Source of the DNA: Atopomonas sediminilitoris
Lineage (GTDB): Bacteria > Pseudomonadota > Gammaproteobacteria > Pseudomonadales > Pseudomonadaceae
NCBI RefSeq assembly: GCF_022601735.1
Contig: NZ_JAKUMM010000001.1
Span: forward strand, 357,191 to 421,190
Direction: 5' to 3'
DNA: 64,000 bases
Under the pieces are notes generated by a model. The model worked only from the letters and a program-made list of their open reading frames with translations, searched no databases and was not told the DNA's origin. The translations under genes were made by a program, and so were the position numbers. This document shows, one piece after another, positions 28,375 through 38,194 of this stretch (positions within the stretch are counted from its first letter, which is position 1; each line of letters begins with the position of its first letter).

Positions 28375-29163
28375 ATGCCACAGCTGATCGCTTTACCCGC
28401 CTTCACCGATAACTATATCTGGCTGCTTTACGATGCCAAGCAGCAACGTTGTTTAGTCGTCGATCCTGGTAGCGCCGCGCCCGTCAGCACATGGCTGCAA
28501 CAACACCCTGAGGTGCAGCTTAGCCACATCTTGATCACGCACCACCACCCCGACCATACCGCAGGCATTGCAGAACTCAAATCCCTGACCGGCGCGACGG
28601 TGTGGGGGCCTGCGACAGAAAACATCCCCGAGCGCGACACCGCTCTGCACGGCGGCGAGCAGTGCGCGGTGTTAGGCCAAGCGTGCCGTGTACTCGCCTT
28701 ACCGGGGCATACGCTGGGGCATATCGCCTATGTGATTGGCGATGCCCAAGCACCGTGGTTATTTTGTGGCGACACCTTGTTCAGCGCGGGTTGCGGGCGA
28801 CTCTTCGAGGGCAGCCCCGAGCAAATGCAAGCCTCACTAGCGCAGCTCGCCGCCCTGCCGGATGCGACACTGGTGTGCTGCGCGCACGAATACACCGCCA
28901 GCAACCTGCGCTTTGCCTTGACCGTCGAACCCGACAACCACGCGCTGCAACAACGCGCCGATGCGGTCGCCCAGCTGCGCCAAGCCCATCAACCCACCCT
29001 GCCCAGCACCATCGGCCTAGAACGCGCGACCAATCCTTTTTTGCGCACCGAACAAAGCACCATTGGCAAGAAAATCGACGAATGGCAGGCGTCAAAAAAC
29101 TCCCGCCAAACCAGCTGCCAGAGCCGTTTTGCTTTGCTGCGACAGTGGAAAGACGTTTTTTGA
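28375..29163 (+). CDS. gloB: Hydroxyacylglutathione hydrolase (glyoxalase II)
   Basis: 262 residues of the metallo-beta-lactamase fold. The binuclear site is seen in THHHPDHT, GHTLGH, CGDTLF and AHEYT, followed by the C-terminal glutathione-binding domain (NPFLRTEQ and a terminal WKDVF). It hydrolyses S-lactoylglutathione to lactate and glutathione, completing methylglyoxal detoxification. The ATG at 28375, with GAGGAGA at 6 nt, was chosen over the in-frame ATG at 28351, which lies inside the upstream leader. Confidence 0.95.
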   Translation: MPQLIALPAFTDNYIWLLYDAKQQRCLVVDPGSAAPVSTWLQQHPEVQLSHILITHHHPDHTAGIAELKSLTGATVWGPATENIPERDTALHGGEQCAVLGQACRVLALPGHTLGHIAYVIGDAQAPWLFCGDTLFSAGCGRLFEGSPEQMQASLAQLAALPDATLVCCAHEYTASNLRFALTVEPDNHALQQRADAVAQLRQAHQPTLPSTIGLERATNPFLRTEQSTIGKKIDEWQASKNSRQTSCQSRFALLRQWKDVF

Positions 29164-29240
29164 GACCCCCGTCGTCTTGACCGACCGCCCGTTCATCCAC
29201 ACAATCGCCCGCTTGTCGAACCACATGCCAGACCTTGCCC

Positions 29241-30614
29241 ATGCCTCAACAGCCAAGCAAGTCCCATGTTTGGGATAGCGCGCAGCGCAGCTGCCAACGC
29301 CTGAGTTTGACTGCGATCATGCTGTTACTGGGCGCTTGCCAAAGCTTTCAGTCACAGCCTGAGCGCAGCGCACTCGATACCGACTTGCGCCTGCAAGAAC
29401 CGGTCAGTGAAGTGGTGCTTGAAGACGACAGCACTCCCGAAGACTTGTGGCAGCGCGTGCGTGACGGCCTGCAATTACAAGACGAACTCACCGACGCCAA
29501 CCCACGTATCGAGCAACAACGCCTGTGGTACGTGAGTAATAGCCGCGCCATCAGCGCCGCGGCTGAACGCAGCCAACCTTATTTGTACTTCATCATCGAG
29601 CAACTTGAAGCCAACGACATGCCGCTTGAGCTGGCGTTGTTGCCAATCATTGAAAGCTCGTACAACCCTTACGCCTACTCGCGCAGCCATGCCAGCGGCC
29701 TGTGGCAGTTCATTCCCTCCACTGGGCGCAATTTCAATCTCAAGCAAACCCAGTGGTACGACGGCCGCCGCGATGTAACCGCCTCCACTCAAGCGGCGAT
29801 CAGTTATCTCAAGCGCCTACAAAGCATGTTCAACGGTGACTGGTTGCTGGCCCTGGCCGCTTACAATGCCGGTGAGGGCACCGTCGGGCGCGCCATTGCG
29901 CGCAACCAGCAACGCGGCTTGCCGACCGACTATTGGAACTTGCAGCTACCGGGCGAAACGATGAATTACGTGCCCAAGCTGCTGGCGTTGTCGGAGCTAT
30001 TGATGAGCCCTGCAGCCTACGGGGTCAGCTTCACGCCGGTGGCCAATGAGCCCTACTTCGAAGTGGTCAAACTCAAGCAACAAGTCAACCTGACCAAGCT
30101 GGCGAGCCTGTCCGAAATCAGTGAAGACGAGCTCAAACAGCTTAATCCCGCCTTCAAGAAGAACATCACCTTAGATGGCCCCAAAGAACTGCTCATCCCC
30201 GTGGATAAGCTGGAAGACTTCACGCTGAGTCTGGCCTCGCTGGACAAGCAGCCAGCCAGCGCCTGGGGGCAATACAAGGTTCGCTCGGGCGATAACCTAT
30301 CCGCCATTGCCAATCGCTACTCGTTGTCTGTTTCGAGCCTGAAAGAGCTGAATAACCTGCGCAGCAATAATCTGCGCATTGGGCAAACCTTGGTAGTCCC
30401 TGACAGCGCGACGAACGTAGCCAGCGTTGCAAAGCAAGCGAGTCCAAGCCCAGCTAACCAGCAGAATCACAAACGCTACACCGTTCGCCGTGGCGACAAT
30501 CTATGGCAGATCGCGCGCAACCACGGCGTAAGCGTCAAAGATATCCAACGCTGGAACCCGCGCAGCGGCAAAGCGCTCAAGCCGGGGCAGCTGCTGACCT
30601 TATATACACGATAA
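29241..30614 (+). CDS. mltD: Membrane-bound lytic murein transglycosylase D
   Basis: 457 residues. A lipoprotein signal with lipobox LLGAC gives a lipidated Cys near residue 32. The lytic transglycosylase domain has the catalytic Glu in IESSYNPYAYSRS and the motif GLWQFIPSTGR. Two LysM peptidoglycan-binding repeats follow, beginning YKVRSGDNLSAIA and YTVRRGDNLWQIA. It cleaves glycan strands during wall turnover. The start is uncertain: ATG at 29241 was taken because it gives a full signal; the TTG at 29235 is also in frame. The gap to gloB is 77 bp. Confidence 0.94.
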   Translation: MPQQPSKSHVWDSAQRSCQRLSLTAIMLLLGACQSFQSQPERSALDTDLRLQEPVSEVVLEDDSTPEDLWQRVRDGLQLQDELTDANPRIEQQRLWYVSNSRAISAAAERSQPYLYFIIEQLEANDMPLELALLPIIESSYNPYAYSRSHASGLWQFIPSTGRNFNLKQTQWYDGRRDVTASTQAAISYLKRLQSMFNGDWLLALAAYNAGEGTVGRAIARNQQRGLPTDYWNLQLPGETMNYVPKLLALSELLMSPAAYGVSFTPVANEPYFEVVKLKQQVNLTKLASLSEISEDELKQLNPAFKKNITLDGPKELLIPVDKLEDFTLSLASLDKQPASAWGQYKVRSGDNLSAIANRYSLSVSSLKELNNLRSNNLRIGQTLVVPDSATNVASVAKQASPSPANQQNHKRYTVRRGDNLWQIARNHGVSVKDIQRWNPRSGKALKPGQLLTLYTR

Positions 30615-30649
30615 ATGCGGCCTGACCGGCCTTAATGGTCCCCTCTGAC

Positions 30650-30707
30650 CTGTAGCGCATGGATGCTTACAGGTCCCTATTCAGTAGGCCACCTTCGAGT
30701 GGCCTAC
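30650..30707. other. Two hairpins between mltD and the HDOD gene
   Basis: ACCTGTA and TACAGGT can pair around an inner GC/GC (30650-30674), and GTAGGCCAC pairs perfectly with GTGGCCTAC around CTTCGA (30684-30707). Neither has a U tract. They lie between convergent genes and may act in transcript ending or RNA stability. Confidence 0.5.
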
Positions 30708-30739
30708 GTCATTCTGGGGTGAGCGATTTCACTGCTTTT

Positions 30740-32179
30740 TCATCGAGCCGTGATGGCTTCCAGGCCGCGATTAATCAACTGCGAAAAGCGCTTAAACGCC
30801 ACAAACTGCTCGTTGCGCAGCGCCCTGCCAGAACTGCGCGAATCGGCATACAGCACGCCCACCGGGCGGTTACCCGCCATGACCGGAGCAATAAAAAACA
30901 TGCCCTTGCCGAACTTATCCAATAGCGGCAGGGTGATCAGATCGCTCAGGCTGCTGGTGGCCGGCACCCCCATCCACAGCACTTCACGATCACGCAGCAC
31001 ATAGCTAAACACATGCCGCTGCTCCGGCACATCCACCGGCAATATCCAACCAGCCAACTGCTCAGCAAACCCTTCACCCGTGGCTTGGCGCATCTTAAAA
31101 CTGCGCTGCCCATCGGTCAGCACCGCCACCATCACCCGCTCAATACCTGCACCTTGGTGCAACCCGCGTAATAGCGTTTCGATCAGCAGATCAACGCTGC
31201 CCTTTTTGCTGGCCAGCAAACTCATGTCCTGCAGGCACGCTTGTAACACCTGCAAGTTGGGCTGCAGCAGCCGCGCTTTGCGTTGCTGTTGTTGAAGGGC
31301 TATTTGCTCAGGATCGGTTGACGGAATCAGCGATGCCAAACGCTCATCGCCAAACGTGGCAACCACACTGACGGCTTCTTCGGCGCTTTGCAGTACCTGC
31401 TGCATCGCCTCATCGGGACTGATGCCGGTGACCGTCGCCATCTCGGCAATCAGGCGCTCCATGCTGGGGGTTTCCCATCCCTTGAGCGAGCTATCGCTGA
31501 TGCGCACGCCTAATGAGATGGCTTGTAATTGCGCGTCTTTTCGTGGGCCGGTGCCATGTGACAACACCAAGTTTTCTCCAAGATTCCACGCCTTCGCCAG
31601 CCCTTGGCTTAACTGCGAAAAGCTCACACCCAGCACTTGTCGCACACAGGCATCGGCATCAGCCCCAGGCTCGCTTTGCAGAGTGAATAAGGTGTCGGCC
31701 TCGTCATCGGCACAGCTCCAAAACGCCAGCTCGCCAAGGTGATACAGCAGCGCCGCAACAAACACTTCTTCTTGGTCTTTCACCAGCAAGTAGCCGGCGA
31801 TATTGCGCGCCTGAACCGCAGCATGAAACGCCCGCGCCAATAACTCGAGCAACTGACTATGCGGCTTATGCTGCAGCAAGGCATCAACCAGCGAGGTCGA
31901 CAAACTAATGCTGCGCACATTGGCGAAGCCCAACAGCACAATGGCCCGCGAAATCGTACGGATACCTTCTTGCATCGGGTTGTAGTAGGCGCTGTTGGCG
32001 ACTTTCAGCACTTTCGACGTCAGCGCCGCATCACGCAGCAGCACATCGGCCAACTGTTTAACCGAGGTTTGATCATCACCGGCTAGGCGTTGCAACTCTT
32101 GGACGACCGCCGCCAGCGCCGGTAACTCGCTGTCGGTAAAGCGTTGCACCCAATACTCCAGCCCTACGTTTTGCCGCAC
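30740..32179 (-). CDS. HDOD domain protein with C-terminal GAF-like domain
   Basis: 479 residues. The HDOD domain covers about 16-215 (LPALAAVVQELQRL, LRDAALTSKVLKVANSAYY, ISRAIVLLGF), with HLGEL where true HD hydrolases have HDIG, so it probably lacks metal-dependent hydrolysis. A helical linker follows, then a GAF-like sensor at about 335-475 (VGVLYADSRSSGR). Such proteins act in c-di-GMP, stress or motility signalling in Pseudomonas, but the ligand is not known. The start is a GTG with GAGG 6 nt upstream. It diverges from the peptide ABC operon. Confidence 0.85.
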   Translation of the reverse strand: MRQNVGLEYWVQRFTDSELPALAAVVQELQRLAGDDQTSVKQLADVLLRDAALTSKVLKVANSAYYNPMQEGIRTISRAIVLLGFANVRSISLSTSLVDALLQHKPHSQLLELLARAFHAAVQARNIAGYLLVKDQEEVFVAALLYHLGELAFWSCADDEADTLFTLQSEPGADADACVRQVLGVSFSQLSQGLAKAWNLGENLVLSHGTGPRKDAQLQAISLGVRISDSSLKGWETPSMERLIAEMATVTGISPDEAMQQVLQSAEEAVSVVATFGDERLASLIPSTDPEQIALQQQQRKARLLQPNLQVLQACLQDMSLLASKKGSVDLLIETLLRGLHQGAGIERVMVAVLTDGQRSFKMRQATGEGFAEQLAGWILPVDVPEQRHVFSYVLRDREVLWMGVPATSSLSDLITLPLLDKFGKGMFFIAPVMAGNRPVGVLYADSRSSGRALRNEQFVAFKRFSQLINRGLEAITAR

Positions 32180-32229
32180 TACACACCTCGATCATCCACG
32201 TCTGCATAACAGCCCCTGCACTCAGCTGT

Positions 32230-32261
32230 GCTTAAGTACGGCTTAAGTACTGCTTAAGTAC
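32230..32261. repeat. GCTTAAGTAC repeated three times with 11-bp period
   Basis: Exact copies at 32230-32239, 32241-32250 and 32252-32261 are each separated by one base, so the sites repeat about once per helical turn. The core CTTAAG is palindromic. They lie 51 bp from the HDOD start and about 150 bp before the first binding-protein gene, a position suited to an operator for either or both. Confidence 0.85.
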
Positions 32262-32413
32262 TCTTTGCTGGGCCTTGAAAGGCTCGTATTAAAACGGCTT
32301 TAGCTCAGTGTAGCCAGCAAAACGCCACCACTCACAAAGAAGCGCCACTTTATTCAACCCCGCGCAAACTGGTACCTTATCCGACTATTTATTAGTCAGG
32401 TCTGCTCAACATC

Positions 32414-34243
32414 ATGCCGCGTTTTGTTCTCTCTCTTATTGCTTGCCTTGCCCTGATCGGCCCCGCGCAAGCCGGCGTGATCAAGAGCCATGGCTATACC
32501 CAATTTGGCGCACTGAAATACCCCGCTAATTTCTCTCACTTTGCTTGGGTTAATCCGGATGCCCCCAAAGGCGGCACCCTACGGATCATGGGTAACGGCA
32601 CTTTCGATACGCTCAACCCTTACAGCCTCAAAGGCACCAGCCCCATCGCCACGCCCAACTTTATTCAGTACGGAATTACCGAATTGAATGAGCCGCTGAT
32701 GGTCGGCAATGGCATCTACGACCCCAACGGCGAAGAACCCTCGACCGCCTACGGCCTGATCGCAAAGAGTGTGGAGTACTCGGAGGATCGCAGCTGGGCA
32801 GTATTTAACCTGCGCCCTGAGGCACGCTTTCACGATGGCAAGCCCATTACCGCTTATGACGTGGCGTTCTCTTACCGTTTGCTGCTTAAAGAAGGTCACC
32901 CGCAGTACCGCACTTACTTACAGGAAGTCGCGCGGGTCGATATTCTGAGTCGCCACCGCATCCGCTTTATTCTCAAGCGCAGCGGCAATCCACAGCTGAT
33001 CTTGCAGCTGGCCGAGATTCCGGTGCTGCCACAGCATTATTGGAAAGACCGCGACTTTCGGGCCACCACCTTCGAGCCGCCATTGGGCAGCGGCCCGTAC
33101 AAGATCACCGAAGTCGTGCCCGGCCGACGCTTAACCTTTGAACGCGTACGCGACTGGTGGGGCGAAAAGCTGCCGGTCAACCGTGGTAAGTACAACCTCA
33201 ACCGCATGACCGTCGAGTTTTACCGCGACAGCCACGTAGCCTTTGAAGCCTTCAAAGCCGGTGAGTTTGACGTTTACATCGAGCATCAAGCTAAAAACTG
33301 GGCCAACGGGTACAACTTTCCGGCACTGCACCGCGGCGCAGTGGTGAAAGAAGAGATTCACCACGATATTCCGACCCAAACCCAAGGCTTTTTCTTCAAC
33401 ACCCGCCGCCCTGTATTTCAAGACCGGCGCGTGCGCGAAGCCTTGGCCCTGCTATTTGATTTCGAGTGGACCAACCGCACGCTGTTTAACGACAGCTACA
33501 AGCGCTCGCGTAGCTACTACCCCAACAGTCAGTTTCGCGCCGACGGCCTGCCCATTGGCGACGAATGGCTACTGCTTAAGCCGTTCCGCCAGCAGCTGCC
33601 AAAAACCCTGTTTACTCAGCCCATCAATGTTCCTGAAACCCAAGGCCACGGCATTCCCCGCGAAACCCTTCGCCGTGTGCTGACGCTGCTCAACGAGGCG
33701 GGTTTCAAGCATCGCGGCGGCGCCTTAGTCGGTCCTGACAATCAGCCTTTGCGCTTTGAAATGTTGTTGGTAAACCCCAACTTTGAGCGCATCTTGCAGC
33801 CATTTCGCGAGAACCTCGCACGGGTCGGCATCATCACCGACTTGCGCACCGTTGATCGCTCGCAATACAAGCAGCGCCTCGACGGTTTTGACTTCGACAT
33901 GATCCTCATGACCCTGTCGCAGTCACTCAGCCCTGGTCTTGAGCAGTGGCAGTACTTCCACTCCAGCCAAGCCAATGTGCGCGGCGCGCGTAACTACGCG
34001 GGGGTACAAAGCCCCATTATCGATGAACTGCTCGACCACCTGATCAACGCCAAAACCCGCGAGCGGCAAGTTGCCGCAGCCCGCGCCATTGACCGTGTGT
34101 TGATGCGCGAGCACTACATGATCCCCAACTGGTACATCGATTATCACCGCGTGGCGTACTGGAACCGCTTTGAGAAAAGCACCACGCCGCCTTACACCCT
34201 AGGTCTAAGGGCTTGGTGGCTTAAACCTGAATACCGCCTGTAA
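32414..34243 (+). CDS. Peptide/oligopeptide ABC transporter binding protein (YejA-like), copy 1
   Basis: 609 residues: a signal peptide cleaved near residue 20 (IGPAQA), then a cluster C substrate-binding protein of the SBP_bac_5 family. Visible motifs are FAWVNPDAPKGGTLR, the early FDTLNPYSLKG, RFHDGKPITAYDVAFSY, GSGPYKI and KNWANGYNF. It resembles E. coli YejA, which binds peptides such as microcin C in the periplasm. First gene of the five-gene operon and paralogous to the next one. Confidence 0.92.
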   Translation: MPRFVLSLIACLALIGPAQAGVIKSHGYTQFGALKYPANFSHFAWVNPDAPKGGTLRIMGNGTFDTLNPYSLKGTSPIATPNFIQYGITELNEPLMVGNGIYDPNGEEPSTAYGLIAKSVEYSEDRSWAVFNLRPEARFHDGKPITAYDVAFSYRLLLKEGHPQYRTYLQEVARVDILSRHRIRFILKRSGNPQLILQLAEIPVLPQHYWKDRDFRATTFEPPLGSGPYKITEVVPGRRLTFERVRDWWGEKLPVNRGKYNLNRMTVEFYRDSHVAFEAFKAGEFDVYIEHQAKNWANGYNFPALHRGAVVKEEIHHDIPTQTQGFFFNTRRPVFQDRRVREALALLFDFEWTNRTLFNDSYKRSRSYYPNSQFRADGLPIGDEWLLLKPFRQQLPKTLFTQPINVPETQGHGIPRETLRRVLTLLNEAGFKHRGGALVGPDNQPLRFEMLLVNPNFERILQPFRENLARVGIITDLRTVDRSQYKQRLDGFDFDMILMTLSQSLSPGLEQWQYFHSSQANVRGARNYAGVQSPIIDELLDHLINAKTRERQVAAARAIDRVLMREHYMIPNWYIDYHRVAYWNRFEKSTTPPYTLGLRAWWLKPEYRL

Positions 34244-34264
34244 GTATTAAGACAAGGAACCCGC

Positions 34265-36076
34265 ATGCGCCGTACCGCCCTGTTCCTCAGCCTGTGTTTG
34301 GCCAGCGTCAGCAGTTTTGCTGCCGGCCAGCACGCCATTACCTTGTATAACGAAGCGCCCAAATACCCCGCCGAATTCAAACACTTTGACTTTGTAAACC
34401 CCGACGCCCCACAAGGCGGCACCCTCAGGCTGGCCGGCTTTGGCAGTTTTGACAGCCTTAATCCTTTTATCAGCAAGGGCGTCGCCGGCGATTACCTTAA
34501 CCTGAGCTATGAAACCCTGACCTTTCATAGCTTGGACGAGCCGTTTACCGAGTACGGCTTGCTGGCTGAAAGCATCGAAAAAGACCCGGCCAACCAGTGG
34601 GTGCGTTTTACCTTGCGCCCGCAAGCCCGCTTTCATGATGGGCAAGCGGTTACCGCCGCCGATGTGCAGTTCACCTTTAATGCCCTTTTGCAGCACGGCG
34701 CCCCTGCGTATAAAGCCTATTACGCCGACGTCGCTGCGGCGGTCATTGAGTCTGAGCGCGTGATCCGCTTTGACTTCAAACACGCTAACAACCGCGAGCT
34801 GCCGATGATTCTCGGTCAGCTGCCGGTGCTACCAGCGCACTGGTGGGCCGAGCGCGATTTCAGCAAAACCAGCTTAGAGGCACCGCTAGGCAGCGGCCCG
34901 TATCGTGTCAGCGACGTCGAGGCCGGCCGCCAACTGCGCTTCAGCAAGGTCAACGACTGGTGGGGCAAAGACCTCGCGGTTAATCGCGGCTTTTACAACT
35001 TTGCCCACGTGCACGTGGACTACTACCGCGACAACACCGTGGCACTGGAAGCCTTTAAAGCCGGCCAATTCGACTTCAACCTCGAAACCAGCTCTAAAAA
35101 CTGGGCTACCGCTTACGACACGCCCGCCCTTAAAGACGGCCGCCTGATCAAAGAAGACTTAGAAAATCACAACCCCGCCGGCATGCAAGGCTTTGTGTTT
35201 AACCTGCGCCGGCCACTGTTTGCCGACCGCCGCGTGCGCGAAGCTTTAAGCCTGCTATTCGACTTTGAGTGGACCAATCGCCAGTTGTTCTACGGTGCTT
35301 ACACCCGCACGCGCAGCTACTTTGACAACTCTGAGCTGGCGGCCGTCGGCCTGCCCGATAGTCCACAGCAATACCTGCTCGAGCCTTGGCGCAAACAGTT
35401 ACCCAGCCAAGTATTTGAGGCGGCCTACCAGCCCAGTAAAACCGATGCCAGCGGCATCATCCGCGAGCAGCGCCGCGCGGCTTTCAAGCTGCTACAAGAG
35501 GCTGGGTGGCGCATCGAAGGTGATCAACTGGTCAACGCCGACGGGCAGCCCTTCGTGTTCGAGTTTCTCCTCGCGCAAACTGATTTTGAGCGCGTGCTAT
35601 TGCCCTACAAGCGCAACCTCAAAGAGCTCGGCATCGATATGCAGCTGCGCCGTGTCGACGTGTCACAGTACATCAACCGTCTCCGTTCACGCGACTTTGA
35701 CATGGTGGTTTCAGGCTTTGGTCAGTCCAGCTCGCCCGGCAATGAGCAGCGCGAATACTGGCACTCATCAAGCGCCGACAACCCAGGCAGCCGCAATCTT
35801 ATGGGGCTAAAAGACCCTGCCGTGGACGCACTTGTGGACGGCTTAATCAACGCCGAAACCCGCGACAACCTAGTCAACCATGTGCGCGCCCTCGACCGCG
35901 TGCTGCAATGGGGCCACTACGTGGTGCCCAACTGGTACGTCAACACGTGGCGGGTGGCCTATTGGCAACCGCTGCAACGGCCTGCCAATCCTGCCCCGTT
36001 GGATTACGCCCTGTTCACTTGGTGGAAAAACCCAGAAGCCACTCCGGCAGCCGCTGCCGACAAGGACTCCAAATAA
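34265..36076 (+). CDS. Peptide/oligopeptide ABC transporter binding protein (YejA-like), copy 2
   Basis: 603 residues, colinear with the preceding protein: signal peptide (about 1-20), FDFVNPDAPQGGTLRLAG, RFHDGQAVTAADVQFTF, GSGPYRVSDV and KNWATAYDT are in the same order. The two are clear paralogues with many substitutions, so they probably differ in ligand. The stop is immediately followed by the yejB ATG (TAAATG), showing tight coupling to the permease. A 21-bp gap with AAGGA separates it from copy 1. Confidence 0.92.
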   Translation: MRRTALFLSLCLASVSSFAAGQHAITLYNEAPKYPAEFKHFDFVNPDAPQGGTLRLAGFGSFDSLNPFISKGVAGDYLNLSYETLTFHSLDEPFTEYGLLAESIEKDPANQWVRFTLRPQARFHDGQAVTAADVQFTFNALLQHGAPAYKAYYADVAAAVIESERVIRFDFKHANNRELPMILGQLPVLPAHWWAERDFSKTSLEAPLGSGPYRVSDVEAGRQLRFSKVNDWWGKDLAVNRGFYNFAHVHVDYYRDNTVALEAFKAGQFDFNLETSSKNWATAYDTPALKDGRLIKEDLENHNPAGMQGFVFNLRRPLFADRRVREALSLLFDFEWTNRQLFYGAYTRTRSYFDNSELAAVGLPDSPQQYLLEPWRKQLPSQVFEAAYQPSKTDASGIIREQRRAAFKLLQEAGWRIEGDQLVNADGQPFVFEFLLAQTDFERVLLPYKRNLKELGIDMQLRRVDVSQYINRLRSRDFDMVVSGFGQSSSPGNEQREYWHSSSADNPGSRNLMGLKDPAVDALVDGLINAETRDNLVNHVRALDRVLQWGHYVVPNWYVNTWRVAYWQPLQRPANPAPLDYALFTWWKNPEATPAAAADKDSK

Positions 36077-37150
36077 ATGCTGGCTTATATTTTTCGCCGC
36101 GTGCTGCTGATTATCCCCACGCTGCTGGGCATTCTGCTGCTGAACTTCATCATCATCCAAGCCGCCCCCGGTGGCCCCGTTGAGCAGATGATCGCCAAGC
36201 TCGAAGGCTTTGATGGCGCGACCAGCCGCATCTCCGGCGGCGGCGCTGAGGTCTCGGTCGCCGGCTCCAATTACCGTGGCGCACAAGGCCTAGACCCTGA
36301 GCTGATCGCTGAAATTGAAAAAATGTACGGCTTTGATAAGCCGCCCAGCGAGCGCTTCTGGATCATGCTGGTTAACTATCTGCATTTTGACTTTGGCGAC
36401 AGTTTCTTCCGCGATGCCTCAGTGATCGATCTGATCAAAGAAAAAATGCCCGTCTCCATTTCCCTCGGGCTCTGGAGCACGTTACTGACGTACTTGATCT
36501 CCATTCCATTGGGCATCCGCAAGGCGGTCCACCATGGCAGCGCGTTCGATGTCTGGAGCAGCACCGTGGTGATCGTCGGCTATGCGATTCCCGGTTTCTT
36601 GCTCGCCATCATGCTGATCGTGGTGTTCGCCGGCGGTAGTTATTTGGACTGGTTCCCACTGCGCGGCCTAACCAGCAACCATTATGAAGACATGAGCCTA
36701 GGCCAGCAGCTACTCGACTACTTGTGGCACTTAGTGCTGCCGGTGACTGCGCTGACGATCAGCGGCTTTGCCACCTTAACCCTGCTGACCAAGAACTCCT
36801 TTTTGGATGAGATCAACAAGCAGTATGTGGTCACCGCGCGCGCTAAAGGTTTGAGCGAAAACGGCGTGTTGTATGGCCACGTCTTCCGCAACGCCATGCT
36901 GATCATCGTGGCGGGCTTTCCGGCCGCCTTTGTCGGTTTGTTCTTCACCGGCTCATTGCTGATTGAGGTGATTTTCTCCCTCGACGGCTTAGGCCTGCTG
37001 TCCTTTGAGGCTGCCTTGAATCGAGATTATCCCGTGGTGTTCGGCACGCTGTTTATCTTCACCCTGCTGGGTTTGGTGGTGAAATTGATCGGCGATATCA
37101 CCTATACCTTGGTCGATCCGCGCATCGACTTCGAAAGTCGGGAGGGCTAA
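36077..37150 (+). CDS. yejB: ABC transporter permease YejB
   Basis: 357 residues with a membrane helix at about 8-30, a large periplasmic segment (about 45-110) and five further helices of the BPD_transp_1 type. The EAA-like loop for ATPase contact reads [24 protein letters not shown] near 250-272. It forms the inner-membrane channel with YejE. The ATG directly follows the stop of the second binding-protein gene. Confidence 0.94.
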   Translation: MLAYIFRRVLLIIPTLLGILLLNFIIIQAAPGGPVEQMIAKLEGFDGATSRISGGGAEVSVAGSNYRGAQGLDPELIAEIEKMYGFDKPPSERFWIMLVNYLHFDFGDSFFRDASVIDLIKEKMPVSISLGLWSTLLTYLISIPLGIRKAVHHGSAFDVWSSTVVIVGYAIPGFLLAIMLIVVFAGGSYLDWFPLRGLTSNHYEDMSLGQQLLDYLWHLVLPVTALTISGFATLTLLTKNSFLDEINKQYVVTARAKGLSENGVLYGHVFRNAMLIIVAGFPAAFVGLFFTGSLLIEVIFSLDGLGLLSFEAALNRDYPVVFGTLFIFTLLGLVVKLIGDITYTLVDPRIDFESREG

Positions 37151-37153
37151 GTC

Positions 37154-38191
37154 ATGCTGCATCGCCTGCTCCCGCGCCTCAACCCGATCAACCAACGCCG
37201 CCTACAGCGCTTTATGGCCAACCGCCGCGGCTACTGGTCGCTGTGGGTATTCCTTGTGCTGTTTGGCTTAAGCCTGTTTGCCGAGTTCATCGCCAACGAT
37301 AAACCTCTGCTGGTGGTGTACGACGGTAGCCTGTACTTCCCGGTGGTCCAGCGCTATGCCGAGACTGACTTTGGCGGCGAGTTTCCCTTAGAGGCCAACT
37401 ATAAGAGCCCGTATATCCGCGAACTGATCGCCGAAAAAGACGGCTGGATGTTATTCCCGCCGATCCCCTTCAGTTACGACAGCATCAACTTTGATCTCAC
37501 CGTACCGGCGCCTGCGCCGCCCTCCAGCGGCAATTGGCTCGGCACTGATGATCAAGGCCGCGATGTGTTCGCCCGCGTGATCTATGGCTTTCGCATCTCC
37601 GTGCTGTTCGCCCTCACGCTGACCTTAATCAGTTCGGTCATTGGCGTGTTTGCTGGGGCCTTGCAGGGCTTTTACGGCGGCTGGGTCGACTTAGTTGGAC
37701 AGCGCATTTTAGAAGTCTGGTCAGGCCTGCCAGTGCTGTACCTGCTGATCATCTTGGCCAGCTTTGTGCAGCCCAACTTCTGGTGGCTGCTGGGCATCAT
37801 GCTGCTGTTCTCTTGGATGAGCTTGGTCGATGTGGTGCGGGCTGAGTTTCTGCGCGGGCGCAATCTTGAATACGTGCGCGCCGCTCGCGCATTGGGCATG
37901 GGCAATGGCGCGATCATGTTCCGCCACATTCTGCCCAACGCCATGGTCTCGACCATCACCTTTATGCCCTTCATTTTGACCAGCGCCATCGGCACCCTCA
38001 CCTCGCTGGACTTCCTAGGCTTTGGCCTGCCCGCAGGCTCACCGTCGCTCGGCGAATTGGTCGCGCAAGGCAAGAGCAACCTGCAAGCGCCGTGGCTGGG
38101 CATCAGCGCCTTTATGGTGCTATCGATCATGCTGACTCTTTTGGTGTTCATCGGCGAAGCCGCCCGTGACGCCTTCGACCCGCGGAAATAA
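37154..38191 (+). CDS. yejE: ABC transporter permease YejE
   Basis: 345 residues: an N-terminal helix at about 25-45 preceded by a basic segment, a periplasmic domain (about 50-130), and a C-terminal transport domain with five helices. The EAA-like loop is YVRAARALGMGNGAIMFRH. Partner of YejB. GGAGGG lies upstream and the gene begins 3 bp after the yejB stop. Confidence 0.94.
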   Translation: MLHRLLPRLNPINQRRLQRFMANRRGYWSLWVFLVLFGLSLFAEFIANDKPLLVVYDGSLYFPVVQRYAETDFGGEFPLEANYKSPYIRELIAEKDGWMLFPPIPFSYDSINFDLTVPAPAPPSSGNWLGTDDQGRDVFARVIYGFRISVLFALTLTLISSVIGVFAGALQGFYGGWVDLVGQRILEVWSGLPVLYLLIILASFVQPNFWWLLGIMLLFSWMSLVDVVRAEFLRGRNLEYVRAARALGMGNGAIMFRHILPNAMVSTITFMPFILTSAIGTLTSLDFLGFGLPAGSPSLGELVAQGKSNLQAPWLGISAFMVLSIMLTLLVFIGEAARDAFDPRK

Positions 38192-38194
38192 ATC

